From: Atopobium sp. oral taxon 416
GTDB lineage: Bacteria > Actinomycetota > Coriobacteriia > Coriobacteriales > Atopobiaceae
Length of the DNA stretch: 64,000 nucleotides
Direction of reading: 5' to 3'
Assembly (NCBI RefSeq): GCF_018128285.1
Contig: NZ_CP072380.1
Span: 992,001-1,056,000 of the forward strand
The notes under the pieces are model-generated. The model ran no database searches. It was not told the origin of the DNA and worked only from the letters and a program-made list of their open reading frames with translations. Within the stretch, counting starts at the first letter, position 1. Each line of letters starts with the position of its first letter. The position numbers and the translations under genes are program-made. This document shows positions 36,455-44,347 of the stretch, piece after piece.

Positions 36455-37804
36455 ATGGCTATTATGGATGCAATCCAATGGTTTTTGGGATTGGGTTCTA
36501 CAGTAGGCGTTCCATTGATAATTATTGTGCTAGGTCTGATATTTGGGCTTAAACCTAGTAAGGCTATTATTTCTGGCCTAACTCTCGGTGCAGGATTCAT
36601 CGGCTTAAACATGGTAATTAACATGATGGCCGCAGACCTTCAGCCTGCTATCACTCAAATGGTCAATAGATTCGGTCTTTCGTTAAGCATTATGGATGTA
36701 GGATGCGGAGTAGGTGGCCCGCTTGCTTTCGCTAGTTCGTTGGGCGCATTAGCCATTCCTATTACTATCATCATTAATTTGATATTAATCTGGCTCGGTA
36801 TGACAAGAATTCTAAACGTTGATATTTGGAATTTATGGCAGCCAACTTTTATCGGCCTGTTAGTTTGGGCTGTAACAGGGAACTATGGTTATGGCATTAT
36901 TGCAATCTGCGCTGCATTCCTCCTTGAGCTGTTTATGGGTGACTTAATGCAGCCTATTACCGGAAAATTCTTTAAATTACCAGGGATTGCTGTCACTCAT
37001 ATGATGGCTCTGTCGGCTACCTTCCTGGCTGTTCCTTTGAATTGGCTTTTTGATAGGATTCCTGGTTTCAATAAATTAAATACTAGTCCTGAACAGATCC
37101 AAAAGCGGTTTGGTGTACTGGGCGACCCACTGGTAGTAGGATTCATTGTTGGTCTCATTATTGCATTACTTGCTGGTTCCGATGTTGCTGAGAGTTTACA
37201 GTTGGGCGTTGAGATGGGAGCAGTTTTAAAGATCCTGCCTAAAATGATTTCGATGTTTATGGAGAGCTTAACTCCTATTTCTGAAGCTGCACAATCTTTC
37301 TCTGAGAAACGTCTGCACGGGAAAAAGGTCAACATTGGTATGGATGCAGCTTTAACTGTCGGTCATCCTGCTGTTGTTGCTACGAGTGTCCTTATGATCC
37401 CCATCTCGTTACTGTTGGCAGTGATCCTTCCAGGTAATAAAGTTTTACCTTTAGGTGATTTAACTCTTTATGTATATGTATTTACGCTGCTTGTTGGTGC
37501 TTTTGGCGGGAACATTGTAAGAAGCATCATCGGTGCGACACTTTATTCTATCCCCATGCTCTATCTGTCTACATGGATGTCCCCTCTAGTAATGAAAACA
37601 TTTGTATTGGCAAACTACAGTATTCAAACGACAGGTGCTTTTTCATTTGAGCTTGCTGGATTATGGACAAATGCGATTTTCGTGTGGGCATCACAAAATT
37701 TAAGACTAGTGGGATTAATTATCATCATCGTTATTCTTCTAGGATTGATGTTCTATATGAATGTCGTTAAAAAGTACAACTCTGGTCTTGAAGAAGGAAA
37801 GTAA
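36455..37804 (+). CDS. PTS EIIC permease, galactitol type
   Basis: Membrane channel of the PTS, 449 residues from ATG 36455 (AGGAG five bases upstream, so preferred to 36440). About ten to twelve hydrophobic helices. Family landmarks of the EIIC-Gat group include GLKPSKAIISGLTLGAGF, MDVGCGVGGPLAFASS near the substrate site, and the C-terminal VFYMNVVKKYN. It accepts sugar at the outer face and transfers it during phosphorylation by EIIB. It starts after IIA and precedes IIB by two bases. The substrate is probably a hexitol, pentitol or hexulose; the context of a hexuloisomerase supports a keto-sugar or polyol route. Confidence 0.9.
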   Translation: MAIMDAIQWFLGLGSTVGVPLIIIVLGLIFGLKPSKAIISGLTLGAGFIGLNMVINMMAADLQPAITQMVNRFGLSLSIMDVGCGVGGPLAFASSLGALAIPITIIINLILIWLGMTRILNVDIWNLWQPTFIGLLVWAVTGNYGYGIIAICAAFLLELFMGDLMQPITGKFFKLPGIAVTHMMALSATFLAVPLNWLFDRIPGFNKLNTSPEQIQKRFGVLGDPLVVGFIVGLIIALLAGSDVAESLQLGVEMGAVLKILPKMISMFMESLTPISEAAQSFSEKRLHGKKVNIGMDAALTVGHPAVVATSVLMIPISLLLAVILPGNKVLPLGDLTLYVYVFTLLVGAFGGNIVRSIIGATLYSIPMLYLSTWMSPLVMKTFVLANYSIQTTGAFSFELAGLWTNAIFVWASQNLRLVGLIIIIVILLGLMFYMNVVKKYNSGLEEGK

Positions 37805-37806
37805 AA

Positions 37807-38100
37807 ATGAAAAAAATGTTGATTATGTGCGGAGCTGGGCATGCAACATCCACCATCGTGCATTCAAAAGTTAATGATTGGTTAGCTAAAAATAATCTGA
37901 CGGGCCAAATTGAAATAAAACAATCTGCTGTTACTGAAGAGATCGATAATATTAAAAACGGAGATTACGATATTGTAATCAGCACAACAATAGTTCCAGA
38001 AGAAATCCAGTCTAAAGTGATAAATGGTGTAGGTTTATTAACAGGTGTGGGTGCTGATAAAGTTTGGGAACAAATAAAAGAGCAGCTTTCACAGCAGTGA
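37807..38100 (+). CDS. PTS EIIB component, galactitol type
   Basis: 97-residue cytosolic protein carrying the phosphocysteine. The motif MLIMCGAGHATSTIVHSKV has the active cysteine at position 8; usual members read CGTGxATST, so histidine at the fifth position is a small variation. Rossmann-like pattern follows (YDIVISTTIVPEEIQ and GVGLLTGVGADKV). Start overlaps nothing; it lies two bases after the EIIC stop. Together with EIIA and EIIC it makes a complete EII complex. Downstream of it is a strong hairpin. Confidence 0.9.
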   Translation: MKKMLIMCGAGHATSTIVHSKVNDWLAKNNLTGQIEIKQSAVTEEIDNIKNGDYDIVISTTIVPEEIQSKVINGVGLLTGVGADKVWEQIKEQLSQQ

Positions 38101-38169
38101 AACAGGATTTTAATCGGTGTTGAATCGATAGCTACTTATATATAGTTGTCTCTGGCAGTTTTTATAGGA

Positions 38170-38218
38170 ATCAGCTGCATGTTTCTAATAGCATTTCAAT
38201 ATGAAAGATGCAGCTGAT
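38170..38218. promoter_or_regulatory. Long hairpin between EIIB and yjbQ
   Basis: ATCAGCTGCAT and ATGCAGCTGAT are perfect 11-bp arms, extended inward by TTTC/GAAA past one mismatch. There is no T-run, so it may be an mRNA-processing or operator site instead of a terminator. The rest of 38101-38402 holds no gene. Confidence 0.5.
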
Positions 38219-38402
38219 GTTTCTAAATATAAGCAAAATCTATTTCTCTCAGCCACTCAATAGAACGTAGTACGCAACTGAGGATAGTAATCAATAATAT
38301 TATTTTAAAAATATATCGTTAACTGCAACTCCATTAATAAAAGCTTTGCAGATATTAATGACGCAGAGATAATATCTTTAATTAAAGGAACTGAGGATTA
38401 CT

Positions 38403-38933
38403 TTGTCATTTTATTTTCAGGAAATTGAGATCAGCACTGTTTCAGGACGGCCATCCTACTACTTGATTACCCAGGATATAGATAAAATAATTGAACGTAG
38501 TGGGGTTGAGAATGGGATATGCCTGGTCCAGACTTACCACACAACTTGCTCTGTATATTTTGATGAATATATGCATGATAAAAATTATTACGGAGATGAT
38601 TATCTTCAGGTAGATCTGAACCATATTCTCGATAGACTAGTCCCTAAACAGTCTACTGAAAATTATCCATATTTAAGCCCGGGTCCTAAACATATTGCCT
38701 ACGGTATGAAGAAGATAGACCCTAATTACCCTGCAGTTAAGTGGACCATGTTGAATACCGATGCTCATTTAAGATCGGACTTTCTTGGCTCGAGCGTGAC
38801 GCTTGGAGTAAAAGGTGGCCAGTTACTTACTGGTCCAGTTGGACAGATATTCTTCGTTGATTTTGATCAGACTCGTGAGCGCGATAGAAAAATTCAGGTT
38901 ATTGTTTTAGGAGATGAAGAAGATGACGGCTGA
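38403..38933 (+). CDS. YjbQ/UPF0047 family protein
   Basis: Small cytosolic protein of 176 residues. The start is TTG 38403 with GAGGAT just upstream. The YjbQ fold is seen as NGICLVQTYHTTCSVYFDE early and HLRSDFLGSSVTLGVKGGQ, then GPVGQIFFVDFDQTRERDR late. The conserved histidine and arginine positions fit; E. coli YjbQ has weak thiamine-phosphate synthase activity, but the true role is unsettled. Members of this family turn up in carbohydrate operons with PTS components. It overlaps the SIS gene by eleven bases, so the two are coupled. Confidence 0.85.
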   Translation: MSFYFQEIEISTVSGRPSYYLITQDIDKIIERSGVENGICLVQTYHTTCSVYFDEYMHDKNYYGDDYLQVDLNHILDRLVPKQSTENYPYLSPGPKHIAYGMKKIDPNYPAVKWTMLNTDAHLRSDFLGSSVTLGVKGGQLLTGPVGQIFFVDFDQTRERDRKIQVIVLGDEEDDG

Positions 38934-39528
38934 ATACCAAAAACTTTTTGAGCGTGAAGGCAAAGAAATAGAAAATCTATCCGATACTATTTCTGGCAAA
39001 GAAGTTGAGGAGCTAAAAGACCTAATAGTTAATGCATCAAATAATATATTTTTTACAGGGTGCGGAACCTCTGCTATGGATGCCAAAAAGATTGTGCATA
39101 CTTTACGGGTAGTAGAGTTAAAGACCTTTTTCTTAAATCCTTCTGATGCTGTACATGGTGCTCTTGGTGTAATTTCACCTGGTGACATCGTTGTATTCAT
39201 CTCTAAAAGTGGCTCAACTAAAGAACTGACCTCTTTTTTACCGAATTTGAAAGAGAAGAATGTAAAGATCGTTACAGTAACTGAAAATCCTAAGTCAGAG
39301 ATTGCTCTTCAGTCAGATCTCGTTACTATTGTAAAAATAAACAATGAGTTGGATGAATTTGGTTTGCTCGCTACAACCAGCTCTTTGGCTGTTATCTCTT
39401 TGTTTGATGTGATTGCCTGCTTGATAATGAAAGAAAGCAAATTTACTAAAAAACAATTCCTAATCAATCATCCATCTGGCGCTGTTGGAGAAAAATTGAA
39501 GAATAGCTCAAACAGAGATAGATATTAA
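38923..39528 (+). CDS. SIS-domain sugar phosphate isomerase
   Basis: 201 residues from ATG 38923; AGGAG ends about eight bases upstream, so this start is preferred to 38914. A single SIS domain: NIFFTGCGTSAMDAKKIVHTL, then SPGDIVVFISKSGSTKELTSF (phosphosugar-binding Ser/Thr loop) and IVTVTENPKSEI, and the end NHPSGAVGEKL. The GTS and SKSGST loops are complete. Similar to KdsD/GutQ-type isomerases but without the CBS domains. Likely interconverts a phosphorylated intermediate of the sugar taken up by the PTS. Substrate inferred only. Confidence 0.88.
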   Translation: MTAEYQKLFEREGKEIENLSDTISGKEVEELKDLIVNASNNIFFTGCGTSAMDAKKIVHTLRVVELKTFFLNPSDAVHGALGVISPGDIVVFISKSGSTKELTSFLPNLKEKNVKIVTVTENPKSEIALQSDLVTIVKINNELDEFGLLATTSSLAVISLFDVIACLIMKESKFTKKQFLINHPSGAVGEKLKNSSNRDRY

Positions 39529-39573
39529 AATATATTTTTATTAACTCTACTATTGAATCTGTGAAGGAGTGAT

Positions 39574-40078
39574 ATGAAGATAGTGTCCCAAACGACGCCA
39601 GCGCAGAGTGTACCGGAACCAGACATGCAAGACCTTCATCCGTCATGGGGCATCTTATCGGCAGGCCAGACACAACACTGGCGAGAGCGCTAGAAGCAGG
39701 GGAGCCCGGTCTGCTGGCAGTGCCCATACTCCTGTGAAGTCATGGCGGGCCTTCGGGATGTCCGCGGCAGGGCAGCTGCAGGCCAGTCTGCACGACGGCG
39801 GTTGGTGTATGGGTCGGTGTCGTGGTGCAAGCCAATGTTCCCAGGGCGTATGCCCTACAGCCAACTCTGCAGGAAATCCCCTGCCGAATCAACTGTGGTG
39901 TCATTATCAGTGTTGGTGTAAGCAGTCGGACTAGTTAATCAATCAAACAAGTTGCCGACACAATTTAGTTAACGATATACAGTCTCATGTACATTCTCTT
40001 CATGAGGCTTTACTTCGAAATACTACTACAATAATTGATTTTCAAAATAGCCGTAAAGCTTGTGGATATTTTCACTAG
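39574..40078 (+). pseudogene. Unidentified gene interrupted by an IS110 fragment
   Basis: AAGGAG at 39562 and ATG at 39574 start a frame (MKIVSQTT) that runs into IS110-derived sequence after about six codons. After the fragment a frame of about 44 codons (HNLVNDIQSHVHSLHEALL and RKACGYFH) runs to TAG at 40076, just ahead of the hexuloisomerase gene, and is probably the other end of the same gene. Most of the gene has been lost. I do not recognise the remaining peptide. From its place in the operon it probably encoded another enzyme of the sugar pathway. Confidence 0.45.
39592..39923 (-). mobile_element. IS110 end fragment C (non-coding end plus start of transposase)
   Basis: Closely similar to the 12284-12614 end of copy A: it contains the first ten or so transposase codons (MSGSGTLCA) and all of the non-coding region up to the element end GGTGTAAGC. 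Everything downstream of codon 11 is absent. It therefore keeps mainly the presumed bridge-RNA block. It lies within the AT-rich sugar operon and differs strongly from it in composition. Confidence 0.7.
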
Positions 40079-40091
40079 AAAAAGTAAAAAA

Positions 40092-40634
40092 ATGAATGAA
40101 TTTGATACCGTTATTAATGAAATCGTAGGCGCTGAATCCTATGTCGACGAGAACTCTATAGACAAATTAATAAAGATTATTACTGAACATAATAGGATTT
40201 TTGTATTCGGTACCGGACGATCTGGTTTGATGTTAAAGGCATTCGCAATGCGACTTATGCAAATTGGAAAGGTTGTCTATGTCGTGGGAGAAACAATAAC
40301 TCCGAGTATACAAGAGGGTGATCTCTTGATTGTTGCGTCTGCCTCAGGAGAAACGGGCAGTGTTGTGCTTATGGCTAGATCGGCTTTAAAGTCAGATGTT
40401 GATCTTTTTGTAGTGTCAGCGAGCACAGAGTCTACTCTGGCGAAAATTCATACGCCTGACATAGTTATTCCTTCGGGTACAAAATACTCCACTGCATCAA
40501 ATAGCGTTCAGCCACTAGGCAGTCTATTTGAGCAAATGCTCTTACTTCTATTTGATTCCTCGGTGATGAGACTCGTAAACGGTGAACAAAATTTGGATCA
40601 AGAGATGGCATCACGTCATGCCAGTCTCGAATGA
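40092..40634 (+). CDS. hxlB: 6-phospho-3-hexuloisomerase
   Basis: Isomerises 3-hexulose 6-phosphate to fructose 6-phosphate, a ribulose monophosphate pathway step, in the cytosol. 180 residues from ATG 40092 (MNEFDTVINEI); a start at 40035 would add a non-conserved extension but neither has a strong ribosome site. The SIS domain shows HNRIFVFGTGRSGLMLKAF, MRLMQIGKVVYVVGETITPSI, LIVASASGETGS, and near the end QPLGSLFEQMLLLLFD then MASRHASLE, close to the HxlB consensus. The catalytic glutamate and histidine of the SIS group are placed as usual. No 3-hexulose-6-phosphate synthase is recognised; it could be the broken gene just upstream. Confidence 0.87.
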   Translation: MNEFDTVINEIVGAESYVDENSIDKLIKIITEHNRIFVFGTGRSGLMLKAFAMRLMQIGKVVYVVGETITPSIQEGDLLIVASASGETGSVVLMARSALKSDVDLFVVSASTESTLAKIHTPDIVIPSGTKYSTASNSVQPLGSLFEQMLLLLFDSSVMRLVNGEQNLDQEMASRHASLE

Positions 40635-40641
40635 CTTTAAA
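40634..40641. repeat. Target-site duplication, left copy
   Basis: ACTTTAAA, repeated at 40861-40868 on the other side of the MITE. It overlaps the last base of the hxlB stop codon. Confidence 0.85.
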
Positions 40642-40860
40642 TCTAACAGTCTAGATAACAGGTGATAGTATACCTACGTCGGGCTGCGGAGACCTACGTT
40701 GGCCATCATCATATGGCGAACCACCTTTGCAGCTTCAGGCTACCTATCACGGGCCTGGTTGACCTGGTAGAGGTAGACCTACCAGTTGAGGTAGCTTTTG
40801 CATGTTGGCCATGGACATGCCCGTGAAGCGCCAGATTCACTCGTTATCTAGACTGTTAGA
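40642..40860. mobile_element. Miniature inverted-repeat element (219 bp)
   Basis: Perfect 18-bp terminal inverted repeats: TCTAACAGTCTAGATAAC at 40642-40659 and its complement at 40843-40860. Both ends abut the 8-bp direct repeat ACTTTAAA. No open frame of significance inside. The interior is GC-richer than the surrounding sugar island and contains repeated CCTAC/GGTAG motifs that could fold. An 8-bp duplication is typical of ISL3, IS6 and some IS256 elements, so one of those is the probable parent. Confidence 0.85.
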
Positions 40861-40868
40861 ACTTTAAA
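40861..40868. repeat. Target-site duplication, right copy
   Basis: ACTTTAAA, identical to 40634-40641. Confidence 0.85.
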
Positions 40869-40886
40869 AAATCTGGTGGTGGCATT

Positions 40887-42979
40887 ATGAAGAAGAGAAG
40901 CACTGAAATATTACAGCGTCTTTTGGATACACCTACACACTTACTACCAGAAGAGGTGATTCTTTCTGATTACGACATGTCGGACAAAACACTTCGTCTA
41001 GATATTAGGGAAGCAAATGCGTTCACTCAAAGCGTGGACGTTTCTTCTAAGATCTCACTTGCAGATGGTTCCATTTATCTCGAGGCTGGCTTTGATTACA
41101 GTCAGATAACCGATGCGCTCAGTACTATGGATCTATTTGAATACAAGTTATCGTCTGAAGAAAGAAAGATATACATCACCGTTGAGCTGCTCTTGCAGGA
41201 GGGATATATCTCATTGCAGGCCCTTGCTGATTCTATGTTCGTTTCCCGCAATACTGTTGTACAGGACATCAAATTAGTTCGTTACTGGTTGAGCAAGTAC
41301 GATATTGAAGTGATCACTAAGGGCAAATATGGTGTAGAGATCAATTCGTCCGAAGAAAAACAGCGTGTTCTACTGGTAGATATTTTTTTGACTTATTGAG
41401 TAGCAGATACCATGCTCATGACTATTTTTCTGGGTTACTTGAACGTAAACTTGGCTTTAGCTATTCGATTGATGATATTTTAGGCTCTGTTCGGATGTTT
41501 GAAACAAAATTCAATACCTTCCTAACTGTAGAGTCAGAGTACAGAATATCTGCCTCTTTGTTAATATCATTTAATCAGCTTAAGAATAAAAATGATGTTG
41601 ATATCCAAACAGTGACTCAGGATTCATCATTTAATTCCTTGGATTTCGTCGGGCAGCTTATTGTTTTTGTAGCAAAGAAAATTAACAATTTAGGTGCATT
41701 AAATTCTGAACGTATCGGACAGATAGAGCAATTCATTTTTAATCAGAGCCACTATCCCCAAGTGGAACATGTAAACGATTTTGATTTTTATTGTACGGTA
41801 TCCCACTTCCTTACCCTTATAGGCATAGATTTGGGGATTGATCTGCAAAACGACGAATTGCTTATTGATCTATTAGTCTCGCATTTAAAGAGCCTGATAA
41901 ACTGGGATTCTGATTCATTTAATGCGAATATCGCAGGACCTCTAGGACCTCAGGTTAAATTAATCCGACAGGCAACAACTCGCAGTTTAAATGTTATAGA
42001 AAATTTTTTACATAGACCACTGTCCGATAGTATGGTTTCTTCTATTGTCATACACATTGCTGCTGCCGTTTTACGTAATGAAAATAAGAAAACTCCATCT
42101 AGAATTGCTATAGTCTGTCCGGGCTCTAGGGCCATGAGTGAGTACCTTCAAGAGCAAATAAAAAACTACTTCAATTTTTATGTCGCTTGTTCAATACAGA
42201 AAAACGATTTCAACTTTAATGATTTAGAGACGCAGCACCTAGACTTTGTAGTTACTACGGTAGATTTACCTCAGTTAACTGTTCCATCTGTCAAAGTGTC
42301 TCCGATGCTTACGATTAGTGACATCAATAATATCCAAGCTATAGCGTTTAAAATACAGCATGATTCTAAGCAGAATAGGAAAGATAATGATGCCTTGATC
42401 CAATTGGTTAGTCCAATCGTGAAATCAGGAAACATAAGGAAAATGGAGATAATTTATAATCAAACAGTTAGACTACTGAAGGAATTTGAGAATTCTGAAT
42501 ACCAGACAGCTATGAGCTCAGAAATTCTAAAAATAATGCCTATGCAGTTCATACGAATTGAATCTAGGTCCTTAAGCTGGAAAGATGGAATAAAAGCCGG
42601 ATTTACTGATCTTGTTGAGAATAATCTGGTAGGGCCTTCTTATGTTGACCATGCTATTGACAACGTAGAGAAATACGGGCCATATATTATTATCAATAGA
42701 GGTATCGCCCTTCCTCATGCAGAGTCAAAAGATGATGTACTGGAGGATTGCTTGAGCCTATTGATATCGCAAAAAGGCATCGAATTTGATAATAATGAAC
42801 GCGTTTTCTTGCTTTTTTGTTTCGCTCAGAACAGTGATATAGAGTACTTAAGGCTGTTCAAAGAGATTATGTCTCTTGGAAATAGGCAAACCGAAATCAA
42901 TAGATTGATAAAATCTCAAACAAGTGAACAAGCCCAGCGTATTCTGATTGAGATGCTTACCAATTATAAGAATAAGTAA
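40887..42979 (+). pseudogene. PRD/EIIA transcriptional regulator (MtlR/LicR type), frameshifted at a T run
   Basis: PTS-controlled activator expected to switch on the sugar island. The first part (40887-41399, 170 residues) has the N-terminal helix-turn-helix domains (LLLQEGYISLQALADSMFVSRNTVVQDIKLVRYWL). The second part (41396-42979) continues with two PRD regions, an EIIB-like segment (RIAIVCPGSRAM then VVTTVDLP) and a C-terminal EIIA domain with the active histidine in GIALPHAES. The two are in frames that differ by -1 and meet right after seven T (41383-41389); fused, they give about 695 residues, the usual family size. Either a one-base change or -1 slippage on T-TTT-TTG. No other lesion is seen. 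Confidence 0.82.
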
Positions 42980-43030
42980 TAAATCAATCAACCTTTTGGA
43001 TCGTCATCTCTACTGAGGTTAAGAGGCTCT

Positions 43031-43135
43031 ATGCATGCAAGAATGCGTGAGGATAATGAAATTGCATTAGCATATGAGTTAGCTATCAGTACCAGATTTA
43101 TTGATACGTATATTGGGAGCATGTATAGACCATGA
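43031..43135 (+). CDS. Possible 34-residue leader peptide
   Basis: A short frame MHARMREDNEIALAYELAI to GSMYRP ends in TGA that overlaps the ATG of the next gene in the four-base ATGA form, with GAGG a few bases upstream of its own ATG. The peptide is not recognised. It could instead be the tail of a decayed gene. Confidence 0.3.
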   Translation: MHARMREDNEIALAYELAISTRFIDTYIGSMYRP

Positions 43136-43836
43136 ATGTTCGGATATTGGAATTGATTGAGGGCGCTAAGCAGGCCCGAGGACTTACGGTAATCATCGAT
43201 GTCTACCGTGCGTTCTCGCTTGAGAGCTATCTCTTTGGACAGGGAGCCAAAGCGATCTTCCCGATCGGTTCAATTGAGGAAGCGCTGGCATACAGAAAGG
43301 AGCACCCTGACTACATCACCTTTGGTGAGCGCTACGGTGCACAGGTTGAAGGGTTTGAATACGGGAACTCTCCCTCACAGGTGGTAGGGAAGGACCTAAC
43401 CGGTAAATACTGCATCCACACCACGAGTGCCGGCACCCAGGGTATTGTCAACGCTACAGGAGCCACCGAGATTGTGGCGGCAAGTCTTGTAAATGCCGGT
43501 GCCATTGCCCGCTATATCCAATGCAAGGACCCCGAGGAAGTCTCTATCGTTGCGATGGGAAATCAAGGGGTGAGTACTGCAGATGAGGATGTACTGTGTG
43601 CTCACTATATCAAAGCCTTACTTGAAGGTGCTGATTACGAACAAACATGCACCCTCGTACAGCAGAAAGCAGAAGACCTGCGCACAAGCGCAGGAAAGAA
43701 GTTCTTTGATCCGAAGCAACCGGCGTTTCCTGAAGGTGACTTTGAGCTCTGCTCTGCCGTCGATCGATTTGCCTTTGCGATTCGCGTGGGGCACGACGAG
43801 ACAGGACGTCTCGTCAATACCCGCTTTGATTGCTAA
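43132..43836 (+). CDS. ComB-family 2-phosphosulfolactate phosphatase-like protein
   Basis: 234-residue cytosolic protein of the ComB family, whose founding member dephosphorylates 2-phosphosulfolactate in coenzyme M synthesis; bacterial homologues outside methanogens have unclear substrates. Family landmarks: TVIIDVYRAFSLESYLF, ITFGERYGAQVEGFEYGNSP, HTTSAGTQGIVNATGA and GAIARYIQ, and the CAVDRFAFAI-like end. The metal and phosphate-binding positions look complete. The gene begins after the AT-rich island with normal base composition for the host. Start ATG 43132. Confidence 0.85.
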   Translation: MNVRILELIEGAKQARGLTVIIDVYRAFSLESYLFGQGAKAIFPIGSIEEALAYRKEHPDYITFGERYGAQVEGFEYGNSPSQVVGKDLTGKYCIHTTSAGTQGIVNATGATEIVAASLVNAGAIARYIQCKDPEEVSIVAMGNQGVSTADEDVLCAHYIKALLEGADYEQTCTLVQQKAEDLRTSAGKKFFDPKQPAFPEGDFELCSAVDRFAFAIRVGHDETGRLVNTRFDC

Positions 43837-43873
43837 ACCTCGATACGTGATAGATAGGAACAAGGGCGTCGCA

Positions 43874-44098
43874 TCAACCGCCTAACGTGTAGTGGTCTGC
43901 GGCGTTCATCATATTGACCTCTGCTAACTCCATCTCGCCGTCGATATAGGGCTGATACATTGTGTCGATAGAACCTACACCCATTGAGCAGCCACTGCAG
44001 TTCTCGCAGCTGCCGTCACCGCAGAATGCGAGTCCCTTTCTCACGATTTCAATGCGCTCTTCCCGTGTAGTGTCTTTGATCAAAATTGAATGAGCCAT
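43874..44098 (-). CDS. Small cysteine-rich conserved protein
   Basis: 74 residues, transcribed convergently with the ComB-like gene. Four to five closely spaced cysteines (CGDGSCENCSGCSMGVG) suggest a metal site or iron-sulfur cluster, followed by the conserved-looking MYQPYIDGEMELAEVN. No signal peptide. I recall similar short proteins in Firmicutes and Coriobacteria with the QPYIDG segment, without a known function. The intergenic region 44099-44347 upstream contains no other gene. Confidence 0.6.
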   Translation of the reverse strand: MAHSILIKDTTREERIEIVRKGLAFCGDGSCENCSGCSMGVGSIDTMYQPYIDGEMELAEVNMMNAADHYTLGG

Positions 44099-44347
44099 GA
44101 TAAGCCTCCTGGTATTTTACTGTAGTTTTTCCCTTTCTGTTGTGATGTATACCCCGGCAGGTCTTGTGCGTAGCAGAGCATAGATGATTCCTACTAATAT
44201 TTATTGTTGGTAGTCTCTTGGTTCTCCAAGACCTAAGCGCTGATAGCTGAGATTTTATAGTTCTTAGTTGTATAGGTTGGGGAGGGGCGGGTACATCGAT
44301 CAAGGTATGCAACAAATAACTAAACCGTTTGGTTGGAAGGACTGTAC

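Noticed and set aside
40642-40860. Invertible promoter segment
   Set aside because: Perfect terminal inverted repeats could allow inversion, but the exact 8-bp target duplication and the lack of a nearby invertase fit a MITE better.
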